DNA of 60,000 nt from positions 17,610,001 to 17,670,000 of the forward strand of contig NC_079884.1 of assembly GCF_029227915.1 (NCBI RefSeq), given 5' to 3'. This document shows positions 11,451 through 41,224 of this stretch, one piece after another. Made by a program: the position numbers and the translations under genes. The first letter of the stretch is position 1; each line of letters begins with the position of its first letter. Under the pieces are notes generated by a model. That model saw only the letters and a list, made by a program, of their open reading frames with translations. It had not been told where the DNA came from and ran no database searches. Source of the DNA: Hydractinia symbiolongicarpus. Taxonomy: Eukaryota; Cnidaria; Hydrozoa; Anthoathecata; Hydractiniidae.

Positions 11451-12720
11451 TTCAAAAAAGAAATTTATTAATTTTCAAGCATACTAAATTAGCGTTCGTT
11501 CCTATCTGTTGCGGGAGAACTTGATTGCTTTGACTGAAAATCAGGGTCTAGCTACAATTAATACCTCCGGCGACAGTAGCAAAAATTTGTTTTAAGTGTG
11601 AACTGCAATTCACTCGGACATGGTTCCCATTGGATATAATAATCTGCCTTTTGCACGTTAAATCTATTGGGTCTCCAACAATTACCAAATATAGAAGTGA
11701 GACAACAAGTTTTTATTTTCTATATATAGTCCAAAGTAAGAAACACAAACCAACGAGTGACTTTTTATTTTATGTAAGTTTAATAAAGCTTTTCGTCCCC
11801 ATCAAATTAAATCCCGCCTTTCAATAAATAGACGCACCAAGCAATCTTATGATATGAAATCTTCGTTGTTAACTGCTACAAAAGCTATAAATTTTGAAGG
11901 TTGAATAACTGCATATGTCGTATATGTGGCAAATTTAAAGTAAGATCGTTCCACGCTAGATAACGGGAAGTTTATAAGAAGGAATACTCGCAAAATAAAA
12001 AAAGCAACTTTTTTTTGACTTCAGCCTTGATGTTTCTTAACTTTAAAGAAGAAACGTTTTACAGCCCGACCCCTCTTTTATAAAGTTTAAATGTTTTTCA
12101 GCAAGAACCCTGGTTATTTATTAATTTACCTTCATTCTTTAAAAAACTTTATAATAGCAGCATCGCGTTTCTCATTGTCGTTTATATTGAATCGAGCGTT
12201 CACAGAAGAAAACAATTGTTTGATAGCTGTCGCTAAGACTATATTCTTTTCATGTTTTCGGGACCAGAATTTGGCAGAAAATATCATATACTCTGATATT
12301 TTCTGTGTGAAAAAATAGAAAACTTTAGAAAGTATTAAAATACCACATTTTCGGAATATTTAGCCAAAAAAGCATGGTATTTTCATTTACAGAAAAGTCC
12401 GAAAATCGAGCATTTCGTGCAGTGGTAATGCGAACGATTTAAACACACACGAATTATAACAATGATCATAATAACGTTATTAATCGATACCGAGTGTTAG
12501 CTTTGCGATACAGTTTACTCCTAGCACTGAAGATAATGGGTATAATCCCGGTCGGGTCATGCCGAGACTATAAAAGCTCAATCAATACTTAGTGCTTAAC
12601 GTTCAGCATAGAATTGATATTTTAGGCATTTTTTCTATATGATATCATCTCTCTATTCTTGAAACGAGACTGGTACGCTCCGTTATAAAAAAATTTCTGC
12701 AATGAAACATATTGTTCTTG

Positions 12721-12775
12721 TGACGTCAATTGATAACATTTGTGCGTGATGTAATTTAATAGCTGAGTGACGTCA
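12721..12775. promoter_or_regulatory. Two CRE-type palindromes upstream of CIMIP2
   Basis: TGACGTCA occurs perfectly at 12721-12728 and 12768-12775, 109 and 62 bp upstream of the CIMIP2 start codon. This octamer is the known CREB/ATF site. The promoter role is inferred from position only. Confidence 0.4.
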
Positions 12776-12836
12776 AATTAAGTTAGGAATACTTCACGTT
12801 GGAGAGGAGCACACTACTGTACTAACAGGGTGCAAA

Positions 12837-29723
<16,887 letters not shown>

Positions 29724-30885
29724 GATAATTTTCATTTGACTTGAAAATATTTTTCTTCTTAAAGCAATTTTTTTTTTCGGAGAAACAAAATCCTCAAGTT
29801 AATGACGTCTAACTAATGGAATAATGTCAAAAAAGAAATTTTGTCGGCAAACAAATGAGATACAAAAACATCCTCATTTCAAAAGTCACACACAGGCAAA
29901 AAACGGAAGTAGTCTATTATTATAATAGACTGGTTGGTGTACAAAAAAAATTCAAGCGTAAGAAGGGCCGTGATTGTAACATCTGCTGAATGAATAACGA
30001 AAAGATACGTCAGTGGGACCGTCGAGGTAGTTTTGCTGCTGTATATAGCTCTTCGACAAAAAATTTAAACGCGATCTCCTATGTTTCGCGGAGCCAGAAG
30101 GCAGCGATTAATAGCCTGGAATGACAGGGTCACTAATGACGAGGAATAGTCGTAATAGCAACGTGGCCAGAGATTTGCTTTTGGTTGATGATAGGTGCTT
30201 CAAATCTTCATCATCAGAAGACACCATTTAACTAAAACTGTTTTAAAAGACTTTCCTGGTGCTTAGTAATGAAATGGGTATCGAATGTGTGTTTTCGACA
30301 TCTCGGTACAAAAGGGGTGACCTGGTTTCCATTCATTGTTGTTGTTTTTAAATGACAGCGTTTTACCCTAAGACCAGGTATAACCACCAGTTTCACAGAA
30401 CAATGAGAGAGTTGACAGTAAACGAAAAGAACAACCGGAGAACCGGCAGCGAATGAAATGAGAATTCTGTGCGGAATAGCGTAAACGCTCTATGTTCTGA
30501 AAACTGATTTAAATGAAGAAAAAAATATAATATTTTTCCTTCTTTCCATTCATTTCAAACATTTTGAATGTAGCAAGGCAGAAAGAAGTCGATTTCCTTG
30601 ATTCAGCGAACTGTATCGTCGTCAGACCGGGGGCTCACATAAAATGGTAAAATTCAATATAATAAAGAAATGCAATAACTAGCTATTGGTCTAGCTAAAT
30701 GCTAATGTTGGACGCACTTTAGGGGTAAAAATACTGGGACGGTTAATGCTGTTGTTGTACTAAACTAAGGGAATCCCCCATAACTTGGCGAGCGGGAAAC
30801 ATGGCGGAAATATTCTTGCTAGAAACCCAGATTTATTTACAGAATCGATACAGAGATAGTCTTATATTTTTGGTTGTTATATTTC
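29724..30885. other. CIMIP2 3' flank, no further gene recognised
   Basis: Follows the CIMIP2 stop codon. A perfect 21-bp palindrome (AGTCTATTATTATAATAGAC, then T) lies at 29911-29931. No coding signal is visible. Confidence 0.4.
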
Positions 30886-30983
30886 TTAGGTTGTTTTAGC
30901 TTGTTCTAGGTTGTTCTATCTTGTTCTCAGGTTGTTCTAGGTTATTCTAGATCGTTCCAGGTTGTTCTAGCTTGTTCTCGGGT
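30886..30983 (+). repeat. Minisatellite, 10-bp GTTGTTCTAG-type unit
   Basis: About nine diverged copies of (A/T)GGTTGTTCTAG / AGCTTGTTCT. Confidence 0.8.
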
Positions 30984-31127
30984 GTTACCCTTTTTAGTAT
31001 GTACGACTGTTTCTTTGCCTCTTTAATTTGACAAGGGAATTTATTAAAAAGATACAAATCAATGCCATGGGATACAGAAGGTATATTATATATATACCTC
31101 TGTGTATATGTTATATTCAAACAAGTA

Positions 31128-32867
31128 AATCCGTGACCTAAAAGGGACATTCAATTTTCATTTTAAAATGAAAACAAATTTTAATTTTTTTATCAATTTT
31201 TCTTTTTTAATTCAATACAAAAAGAAAATTTCAACTCAATTTTCGTTTTTCGTTTTCAAATGAAAAAAGAAACTTCTTATTTTGGCGAAAAAGTACGCTC
31301 TCCTTCGCAGACGTTTTTCTTCCCACGAACCCAAGGATTACTTTGGGTCATTTGGTGCTAAAAATCCCAAAATGTAATATCAATTTCTAAATTTCTGATT
31401 TTTAAGAGAATTTTAAATTTAAAATTAAATCAAATTTCGTTTAAATTAAAAATTGAATTTTAATTTTAATTTTTGATTTTTGATTTGAATCAAAAAATGA
31501 AATTCAAGTTCAATTGACAATTTTGGTTTAAATAGAAAATTGAAATTTTTTAACTCATAAATGCCTAAAAGACTAACAAATCATGTGACAAGTCATGTGA
31601 TAATTCTGGCCTATCAGATCAATTGACGTGAAGTGTAAAGTGTTGTATAGCATTCGTAGGATACAGTTAAATAATGTTTGTCTTACCACAGAAACAGACA
31701 TGAATAAAATTTTTACTGAAGAAATTATTTTTTTTCCTAAAAAAAAACTTATGAAGAGATAAACAATATATCTTCAGGAGAAAGAGGTTATTCCGTGAAG
31801 TCAATAAAACGGTATTGTAAAGAAAATGGATTGTCGCCAAGAGTTTCACAAGCCTATTTAGAACACATTGTAGCAACGGCAGTTCCAAAAGTATGTATAA
31901 GACATTATTACATTTACTTCAGTTATATATAATTTTCATTTCCTTGAATAAAACAGCGTCTCTATAAATGAACTCTGTTATTCACTCTTTTATTACACTG
32001 ACATTGACCAAATTTATTTATTTACGGTTGGTCCAACGTATGAGAAGAAAATGATGACCGGGAATATTGCTAATAGAGACAATATACGTGTTAGCCATAA
32101 TAGAGTTGGACAAGCAAAAGCTGCACCCCAAAACCACTAGAGAAGACGCACTGATACCTAAATATAAATTGTTCTTAACAAAATTTGTGCCTTTCGCAAA
32201 AAGTTTAAAAACTGGCCCACGGTTTAAGCTAGGTGTAAAGACCTTTCTTCATTGTAAGTAGACGTATTATTAGTTGCGTAAATCCTTGTCCGCTAATTAT
32301 AATAAAAAGGTGATTATTCTTCAGAAAAAAAAATAAAATCGAATTTCCTTTTTTAATTTAATTTAATAATCAAAGTTGATTTTCAATTTTTAATTTAACT
32401 CAACAATCAAAAATTTAATTTGATTTTTAAATTTCTATTTTAATCACAATTAACAATTGAACTTGAATTTCAATTTTTGATTCAAATCAAAAATCAAAAA
32501 TTGAACTTGAATTTCAATTCTTGATTTAAACGAAATTTGATTTAATTTTCAAATTTGAAATTCTATTAAAAATCAAAAATTTGGAAATTGATATTACATT
32601 TTGGGATTTTTAGCACCAAATGACCCAAAGTAATCCTTGGGTTTGTAGATGAAAAACGTCTGCGAAGGAGAGGGTACTTTTTTGCCAAAATATGAAGTCC
32701 CTTTTTTGTTTTTTGATTTGCAAACGAAAAACAAAAATTGAGTTGAAATTTTCTTTTTGTATTGAATTAAAAAAGAAAAATTGATAAAAAAAAAAGAAAT
32801 TTGTTTTCATTTTAAAATGAAAATTAAATGTCCCTTTTAGGTCACGGATTCTTTTAGGTCACGGATT
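31128..32867. mobile_element. Long-TIR DNA transposon, 1.74 kb, 6-bp target duplication (IS3EU-like, tentative)
   Basis: Both ends begin AATCCGTGACCTAAAAG and are flanked by CAAGTA (31122-31127 and 32868-32873), a 6-bp target-site duplication. The arms pair over about 420-500 bp (31128 to about 31550, and about 32340 to 32867). The right terminus is doubled by a 17-bp tandem copy of CTTTTAGGTCACGGATT. The unique centre holds a degraded transposase-like sequence. Six-bp duplications and this protein family suggest the IS3EU group, but that name is from memory. Confidence 0.7.
31783..32140 (+). pseudogene. Transposase (integrase-core family) N-terminal remnant in the long-TIR element
   Basis: The first piece reads RGYSVKSIKRYCKENGLSPR and then AYLEHIVATAVPKV. 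After a 130-bp gap without clean splice sites comes GPTYEKKMMTGNIANRDNIR and VSHNRVGQAKAA, then a stop. The order (R-G-x-S-V-R-S-I-x-x-F-C, then G-P-T-Y-G-R-K-M-M-x-G, then R-V) matches the N-terminal region of a widespread animal integrase-core transposase family. The DDE catalytic core itself is missing. Confidence 0.55.
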
Positions 32868-32873
32868 CAAGTA

Positions 32874-34500
32874 ACATATTAAGCAGGCGATACATGATTT
32901 TGAAACCTGTGAACAATACAGGATTTAATTTGCTGAAATATTGAATTCAACAAATTTAATCCTTTATTATCCTTTTTTGATTCAAATTCTCAAATTTGAA
33001 TTTCTTTTGGGGAGTCGAATTAGTTGCAATTTTTCATTTTGAAGAAACTGATTGGTCATTCTTTTGTGTGACAAATCCAAAAAGTTGAACATAATCTAAC
33101 TTCCAAAATTTCAAATTGACAAATTGAATTCAACAATTTGAAACAAAAAAGGGTAAACACACGTACTTACTAAAACAGGAAAGGACCACAAAAGAGCAGA
33201 AACCACCAAAAACCACCAGGAAACGAGCAGAAACGAGCACGAAACAAACAGCCATCAGTTGACAAATAATAAAACCTGTGTTCTCTTTCTGTGACCCACG
33301 GAGGACTCACCAGAGTAAATTAGCGCTTTACTCTGCAATATTTATTTAGATAATATACAGATAATATACAGATAATATCTTCAAAACCCCCAGGCGTTTT
33401 AAATTTGGCCGAAAGCTTCGTTTTCATGTAACTAACTGTATGATTTTCTCGTGACTGCGAAAAAAGTTTCGTGTGGAAGAAAAAAGAAAAACATGTCTAG
33501 ACATTTAAAAATCATTCATGAAGAAACTTCTAAATTTGTTTAATTTTTGTTTAATATGAAAGTTGTTGCTCACCATATGCATGATCCATGTCATTTTTAG
33601 TTGTCTACTTAAGCCGGTAATAGGGCAGGAATGTTGAAGATATCATATAAGCTCGTCACCAGGGCTCTTGTACGTTTATGCTCTGAAGATTATCATCTGT
33701 GTATGTATCATACCCAGACATAGAAAAACCAAAAGAAAAGTTTATAAATTTCCAGACATGCGTGAAACAAAAATTTCATTCATGTCACCATTCATTCTTT
33801 TCAAATTTTTCTCTGCCGTGCAGGTTGTTATTTTCCAGCGGTTATTTTTGTTGGGTTTAAAAAGTTGCTGGTGATATCAAATGCGCGAACGTGTAATCAT
33901 CAAACTAAGTAAGAAGAAAGTTATTAAGAGGACCCTGGATAAATGGAACTTTCACTAATTTGGGACCAAATTTCTCAGTCCATTAAACCTCCTTACTAAA
34001 TCCAAGCAAAAATACTTCGCTTAAGAGAAAAGACCCCGGATAAGCAGGACCTTTTTTACGGTCCCTTGAGCAAAACAACTTCGGTTAAGTGACACATAAA
34101 TGCAATGGCTTCCCAGAAAAAAAACAAAAGCTGAATAAAACTTGGGCGCATAATCAAGCATTTTGGTAATCTTTTTCGCCTGTCATTTGCTCTTGTATTT
34201 TGGTTATGTTTTATATTATTATTATTATTATTAAACATAAAATTGGGTTCCATGTTATACAATGGTTCTTCGCCCTAAAATCAAATAAAGAAATAAAAAG
34301 AATAAGTACATACAATTTAGATAAATTATCAATAAATATTAGTTTAAAAACGGATAATATCAGAAGTGAAGAGTACATAGAAACTGACTTAAAATCGCGT
34401 TAAGGTAGAATGAAGAGCGTACGAATACAAAGGCTGATATTGAAACCTGAAATAGAATGGAACATTGAAAAAGAAATCAAACAAGATTGGCAAAATAAAA
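32874..34500. other. No gene recognised; AT-rich with small repeats
   Basis: Contains purine-rich degenerate repeats of CACCAGGAAACGAGCAGAAA type at 33178-33245, and a triplet of AGATAATATAC at about 33350-33382. No conserved coding signal is seen. Confidence 0.4.
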
Positions 34501-34522
34501 TCAAAAAAGGAAGAGGTTAGAA

Positions 34523-35400
34523 TCAAATTGATAATGCATGAGCAAGAGCTTTGTCCCTATAAAATTGTTTTGCTTTTGAATAAAAACTATTTTTCTCTTT
34601 TATTTGTCTGACCGCCGAAGGAAGTTCATTAAATATCTTCGCTTGGCTTTGGAAGGTTTTCGAGTCATTAGTGTGATCGATCATTGGACCTTGAGCATTA
34701 GATCGTAATGTTCTCCTGTGGCTAATGTTTTTTAGTTTGATGTAACCTGGCCAAAGCTCGTCGTTGATCGCACGATACACCAGTTTAACGACATTAAAAT
34801 CAATGTTTTCTCGAACTGGCAACCAATTGAGGGACAATACTTCAGGAAGCTTGGCGTGACGACCAAGAACGTATCCAGCAGCAAAGTTTTGAAGCCGCTG
34901 TAACCGTGTTTGAAGGTAGATTGGAGATTGTCCATACACAACGTTACCATAGTTGAGAATCGATAGGATGAGAGCTTCTGCTAAGGATTTACGTACCTTA
35001 TACGGCGTGAACGGTTTGAAACTTTTAAGTGCTCGAAGGGTACCATATGCTGACTTGAGAACAGAGTTGACTTACTCTGTCCAAGCTAGATGCTGATTGA
35101 ACTTTACACCTAGTAGCTTTGCAGATTGTTTTTGTGGAATGGATCTACCTCTGGATCGAATAAGGTAGCTCTTCTCTTTTGTTTGTTTCATTCTGGACGA
35201 GGAGAATATAATTGCTTTCAGTTTATCACTGTTGAATACAAGACTGTTTTCAACTGACCATTGCGAAAGTGATTGGATGTCGGATTCGAGACTTTGTATA
35301 GTACGAAAAATATCATCGACATAATATCATCAGCGTACTGGATGGATTCAGACTGGATATTTGTGGGTAACTCGGTTACGTAGATGTTTAAAAGAACAGA
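34523..35400 (-). pseudogene. LINE fragment: C-terminal reverse transcriptase and tail
   Basis: The minus-strand sequence from 35400 gives LLNIYVTELPTNIQSESIQY followed by ADDI, the catalytic block C. It then decays until a 138-codon tail (34523-34939) with LQTRLQRLQNFAAGYVLGRH, LNWLPVRENIDFNVVKLVYR and AIFNELPSAVR-like segments. That tail is the standard C-terminal region of CR1/L2-type LINEs. Endonuclease and the first RT blocks are absent, so this is a 5'-truncated copy. Confidence 0.75.
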
Positions 35401-36010
35401 ACCCAAAAAAGGATATAATGAAGAGCCTGCTAGGAAAAGAAAACAACCAAAGGACAGGCAGGCATTACCTTGTGCATCCAAAAAGCAAAAATTAGGCGAA
35501 ATATCGACACCTACAAAAAATAAAGCATCTATAGGACCATCCAGTGAAGACGTTAAAGAAGAAATTATAACACCTGATACTGTCAGTGGTTTTGATAGCA
35601 CACATAAAAGTCATACACCTTAAAAAAATTAATATTTTGCACAAAATCTGGTTCCATATCATACATATCACCTGCATATGCTGGTTTATGTTCATGGACA
35701 CAAAATTCACTCCTAATTTTATGGTACTTTTTAATAAAGATTTTAATGTACAAGATTTGTTCTTATCACATCAGGTAACCTGTGTTTGCCCCCATTTGTT
35801 CGTCAAAAGAGACAGTTTACTCGATCAAAGGTATATCATGGTAAACGTGTTGCTAGAGCAAGGATCCACATAGAAAGAGTGATGGGGAGATTAAATGAAT
35901 TTAGAATGCTTAGTATACTGATCTATGTGACCACATTTGGACAATAGCTGGGGCAATATTAAATATGCAACCACCTTTAGTAATATTCAAGTACTCCCTC
36001 CAATTTGCAG
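35401..36010 (+). pseudogene. Harbinger/IS5-like (DDE_Tnp_4) transposase fragment
   Basis: A basic segment (RKRKQPKDRQALPCASKKQK) at 35384-35623 may be the transposase linker region. The clear match is at 35740-36000, across one frameshift: KDFNVQDLFLSHQVTCVCP, then KRQFTRSKVYHGKRVARARI followed by HIERVMGRLNEFRML. The arginine-rich A-R-x-R-I-H-I-E-R stretch carries the last catalytic Glu of DDE_Tnp_4 transposases. The middle part with the two catalytic Asp is missing. Confidence 0.65.
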
Positions 36011-36040
36011 AGAAATGTTAGGCTTTACAAACACCATCAT

Positions 36041-36461
36041 AAACGGCTTTTTTAAAGCCACACATTTTAAAAAAATGTTATTTATGGCATAGATGGCATA
36101 AAGCTGAAATTCCTTTGCTTTTACGGCAAACCGTACCAGTACCATTATTAATAAATATAAAAGCTTTTAATATATATATACTTTTAGGGAAGAAAGTGTT
36201 TGCAGAAAGAAACTTTTGCTGTTCTGCGAAATAACACTTTGTGGTGAAAAACTTTTGCAAATTTTCAAAAAAAGTTTCTTCTGCAAGCACTTTCTTCCCT
36301 TACAGTAAGACATACTTGGGCATAAATGACACCCTTTGAAAGCCTATTGCTGTATGGTTACATTATGCAGATTACATATAAAATGAGACACATACATATA
36401 CTATACCTGTATTTTTTACCAATTTTGTTTTTTTAAATGTGTGGCTTTAAAAAAAAAACGT
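36041..36461. mobile_element. Inverted-repeat element with a second one nested inside
   Basis: The arms at 36041-36077 and 36424-36461 share TTTAAAGCCACACATTT and flanking A/T runs. Inside, 36186-36217 (AGGGAAGAAAGTGTTTGCAG...) pairs with 36270-36300, forming a separate element of about 115 bp. Both are non-coding. Confidence 0.65.
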
Positions 36462-36659
36462 TTTATTGAGACATGGCACAGAAAATTTGTTTGAGGCAAA
36501 ATTTTAATCAGGATTGGGAGGAGAGCAGCTGATCTAATTCTTTTTGTATCTGATTACTGTCACTTATTGAAACATAATCAACAATTTTATTTAAAACATC
36601 TTTGCATATATATTTCGTGGCTATTTTACCACTAAACATCTCTGGAAGTATATACTTTA

Positions 36660-37260
36660 TGCGGAGAAACTTTCGCGAATTTCGCGTTTTTTGTCCTTAT
36701 TCGCGAAACTTTGTCTCGTGAAACTTTCAAGAATGGCCATTCACGAAAGTTTATTCAGTACAAACTTTCTAAATTGTCGATTCGCGAAAGTTAATCCAAT
36801 AAAATTTAAAACAAATTTACTGGTTTTAAAAGATTTGTTGACTCGCCCTCACTTGGCTCGCCCTCCGATAAAAAAAGAGACAACTGGCGCTGGGAACGAG
36901 ATTAAAATAAACTTCGAAATAAACAAAAGCGATGATGAATATTCATCATTTTATTTTTAATAAAAAATATATTTTTAAAATACAAAAGCGATGATGTTTC
37001 AAATGTATGTATGGCTTATAAATGAGTTACTGGCGAAGAAGGCGATGACGACGATGCGTGGGAGCCGGAAGAAGACGAGCAAAGAAATGTGTTTCATCTG
37101 TTTTGAGATTTTGACGATGAACCCAATTTGTAGATAGAGGTTTTTACATACCATTAGAAAGAAAATTACATCGTTAAAAAACACTTTTCTATCATAAGAA
37201 ATATATGACACTTTTTTATAAGAATATCAAAAATCACGAATCGCGAAAGTTTATTGGAGA
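36660..37260. mobile_element. MITE-like element with TCGCGAAAGTTT ends
   Basis: AGAAACTTTCGCGA at the left and TCGCGAAAGTTT at the right form short inverted ends. The motif recurs at least four more times in the left third. An 89-codon frame inside (36691-36960) is built partly from the repeats and is not considered a gene. Confidence 0.5.
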
Positions 37261-37582
37261 GTATTGTGTTTACTAAGATTATACTGTAACTTTTTATTTC
37301 ATGTTCTATCGTTTTAACCTAACATTCTAATAGTATAATACTAACAAAGAGAGATAGAGAAATGTTCCTTCTTGCACAGTCGCGCACTCACATCTCGCGC
37401 ATGCCCAGTCAAGTCCAACAAATCCAATACCATGCGGTGTTGAGTCATGGAATTCAAAAGTAAGTCCCTAATAGTCCATGCTTAGTCATACATATCAAAA
37501 TCATACACCAAATGAATAAAGTTCTAGCACACCTAGTAGGGAACTCCCTCTGCATAGTGATGACGTCATCATATATCCGGGA

Positions 37583-40500
37583 ATGGCACAACTGGGTATT
37601 ACCCCCATCCGAGATGGACCTCTTCGAGAAACAGGAACTGTTGAAAAATCGTTCGGTTGTGGGGATAAGATGAAAGGGTGGTATAATTGGCTTGTAGACG
37701 CTGTTCCAAAGTCTATAAAAGAGGGAGCCAAGAGAACCTATGCAGCCTTATATAATATGACAGCCAACACGAGACATACACTTCATGAAAAGGTAGAAAA
37801 AGGGGCCGAGGAAGACTACCCCGAGGATATCCAAAAACTATGTGATCAGCCGGAGCAAGACTATACACCTCAAGAACATAAGTATGCTCTTCACAGGACC
37901 CTTCGAAGTTTCCGCATTCCGGGTATAGGGGGAGTCGACGTAGCCGGGTATATGGGGATGATGCGAACTAACGTGAAAACATTGGTTGATGACCAGGTAG
38001 AAGATATGGGATCTGCGAAGGTACAGTTGTCCCTATGGATCCAGTGGAAGAAGAAAACAAACTCGGAGGAGGATAGCGACGAATACATTGAGGTGAAGAA
38101 GGCGTTCAATAGTAATATGGCCTCAGTCTTCCAGGGTAGTGACGTAGACTACGTGCTGGATAGGATGTTTGCTCAAATCAAAACACATGTGGAACATCCG
38201 GCACTACCCCAAAGCGGATTCACGATTAGTCGAATCATACACCTTGATGTAGACTTCCATAAGTTGCGGCTAACAAGGGGTTCATCATACATAAACTACC
38301 TAAATGGATAGCATCAAAGAAGGCCGTCATTAACCCAGTGAATGAAGACGAGGAGTGTTTCAAGTGGGGTGTCTTCGCATGCCTACATCATGAAGAGATA
38401 GGAGGAACCCGAATCGAATATCTCAGATGGGACCCTACGTAGACCTCTACAATTGGGAGGGTATAGAGTTCCCGACGACTATCAAGGAAATATATAAGTT
38501 TGAGAATAATTATAAGGAGATTGCGGTGAATGTCCTATACATAACGGGAAAGAAGATCAATATCCTGAGGCGATCGGAATACAACATTAGGCGTAGCAAG
38601 CAGGTTAACCTGCTGCTTATAACAGATGACAAAAAGACCCACTATACGACCGTCAAGAGCCTATCACGACTCCTAGGCAAGGAGACCTCGAAGAATAGGA
38701 ATGCAATGCACTTTTGCCCGAACTGCTTCCAGGCCTTTCCTACAGTCACATCGAGGGACAAGTATTATGGCTACTGCAGGGACCATGAGGCTGTTAAAAT
38801 TACGACGCCAAGCGAGGCTGAAAATGGTTATTCTACAAGGATGGCCAGATGCAATTTAAGGTACCCTTTGCAATATATGCCGATTTTGAAAGTCTACTCA
38901 TCCCGATAGAAGAGACAAGGGGTGCAAAAAAGCTTAGTAAGCATGTACCATCGGGGTGGTGTAGCTACAGTACCTTTGACTATGGGGATGTATCAGATCC
39001 CCTAACAGTCTACAGAGGTGAGGATTGCGTCATGCGGTTCGTGAACCACCTAGAGGATGAAGTTATATACTATACCTACCTGCAACAACCCATGCTGAAA
39101 CTGACAGAGGTGCTAAGGAGGGAACATAACGAGGCCACGGAATATCTGCATGAAACCCTTTGACGACTGCGAGAATAACCGCAAGGTTCGAGACCATTGC
39201 CATTAAACGGGGCTGTATACAGGTGCGGCCCATAATAGCTGTAATTTGAAGTATAAGATACATAGCCATATACCTGTGATATTTCACAATCTCTCGGGAA
39301 GAGATGCGCACCTGTTTATCCGGAAACTGGGTGAAAAGTATGACACCCGGGACATTGGATGCATCGCTGAGAATACTGAAAAATATATCAGTTTTAATGT
39401 TAAAATCAAGGTGCCGCTTACAGGCATGGGATATGGTGATGGTGAAACGCATAAGACCATAGAGACTCGGTTCATCGGTAGCTGTAGATTTATGGCCTCA
39501 AGGCTGGATAAACTGGCAATCAACCTCATTGGAACGAATGCCGCCGGTATGAAATGTCACCAGTGTGCAGATACCTGTCTGGAATTCCAGAGCATAGATG
39601 CCGAATACATGGCAAAATTCTGGTGTAAAAATTGCAACTCTAATACCGCCAAGCAATTAAACCAGGGCCAGGTAAAGGCAAACGTACCATCCATGGCCAA
39701 ATTCATCGACAACGAAGACGTATTCAGGCTAATGCTGAGAACAGGTGTATACCCTTAAGAGTACATGGACGATTTGAAGAGTCGGAACTACCCCCCAAGG
39801 AGGCATTTTACAGCAAGCTGAATATGAAGGGTATCAGTAACAGGGACTACAAATACGCGAAAAAGGTATGGAATTGTATTGCCCCGGAGGGTGATGTAGT
39901 CACTATGGGCGACTATCACGATGTCTACCTGACCACGGACGTCGTGCAATTGGCCGACGTGTTTGAAACATTCCGGGGTGTATTTCTAACAAACTATAAG
40001 CTTGATCCTGCGCACTTTTACAGTGCACCCGGCCTGGCATGGAAGGCGGCACTCAAGTATACCGGAATCAGGGTAGAGCTCCTCACAGATCGCAACATGC
40101 TTCTGATGTTTGAGAAGGGTATGAGAAGGATATAAGAAGAGGTATAACCAAAGCTGTACACCAGCATGCCAAGGCTAACAATAAGTACATGGGAAACCAA
40201 TACGATCCAGAGGTTGAATCCTCCTACCTGCAGTATTTGGATGCCAACAACCTATACGGGTGGGCGATGATGTGTCAAGACCGTTTCTACCGGACCGCAC
40301 GACGGTCCACAAAGTCGAGAAACTGGTACCAAATTTGGAAAACAAGCGGAGGTATGTGGTACATATCAGAGCTCTTAACGAGGCTATAAAACATGGGCTT
40401 GAGCTGAAGAAGGTCCATAGGGTCATTCAATTCAACTAGAAGGCATCGTTGAATGGGTAAATCGATCACAACACGAGGCTGAGGACGGCTACCAAAAACA

Positions 40501-41224
40501 AGTTTGAAAAGGACTTCTACAAACTTATGAACCTCTCGGTGTTTGGCAAGACGATGGAGAATATTAAGAATCTTCGCAACATTCAGCTGGTTACCAACGA
40601 GGACAAGCACACGAAACTCGTGATGAGGCCGAATTTCAAGGGTGGAAGCCGGTTCAGTAAACACCGCCTAGGTGTAGAGATGGGCAAGACCGAGGTCAAG
40701 ATGAACAAGCCAATATGACCTGCCCTATACACACGTATATAGGGCAGGTCATATTGGACATGTCACACATACGAACGGAGGACTTCTACCGCGACATTGC
40801 ACAAGATGTCGAAAAACGCTTCGATACGTCGGCGTATAGCAAGGATGATAACAGGCCTCTCCCTATAGGGAAAAACAAGAAGGTCGTAGGCCTCATGAAA
40901 GACGAGCTTGCGGGGAAGGTCATGACTGAGTTCATCACCCTAAGGGCTAAGCTATATGCCTATGAGAGCCTTACAAAAGAGGGCGGTGATTGCAAAGCGA
41001 AGGGCTTAAAGAAGTGGGTGACCAAGATGTCCATCACTTTTGACGACTATCGGCGATGTCTGGAAGAGGGCGTTGATGTCTACAAGAGCCAGGTATTGAT
41101 TCAGAACAAGATCCATCAAATATACACCCAAAAGGTGAATAAGTTGGACGACAAAAGGCTTGTACAGACTGATCAAGTTACAACGCGTGCCCGTGGCCAT
41201 TACCGCCTGGTGTCCACCCGGTAA
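37583..41224 (+). pseudogene. Polinton-type protein-primed DNA polymerase B, multiply broken
   Basis: The N-terminal ORF (37583-38311) is the long extension typical of cnidarian Polinton polymerases. A zinc-finger-like FCPNCFQAF lies at about 38712. The exonuclease motif YADFES is near 38878 and FHNLSGRDAHLF near 39280. YHDVYLTTDVVQLADVFE is at about 39916. Polymerase motif A appears as YLDANNLYGWAM (about 40230) and motif B as KLMNLSVFGKTMEN (about 40520). The tail IGKNKKVVGLMKDELAG is at about 40865. The segment that should carry motif C (Y-x-D-T-D-S) is missing near 40757-40775. At least six frame breaks and several stops are present. It would have replicated the element's DNA; this copy cannot be active. 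Confidence 0.85.
40710..40757. repeat. Near-perfect hairpin inside the polymerase pseudogene
   Basis: 21- and 23-nt arms, CCAATATGACCTGCCCTATA(TA)C and its reverse complement, around a 4-nt loop (ACAC). One arm is normal coding sequence. The other looks like an inserted inverted copy that introduces a stop. Confidence 0.9.

Noticed and set aside
30886-30983. Possible CRISPR-like spaced repeat
   Set aside because: The units are contiguous 10-mers without spacers and the genome is eukaryotic; it is a minisatellite.
33900-34080. GGACCCTGGATAAATGGAAC / GACCCCGGATAAGCAGGACC as transposon ends
   Set aside because: Resembles the pogo/Tigger style, but I could not find a matching inverted partner.
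36691-36960. 89-codon open frame
   Set aside because: Built from the repeated TTCGCGAAA motif of the surrounding MITE-like element.
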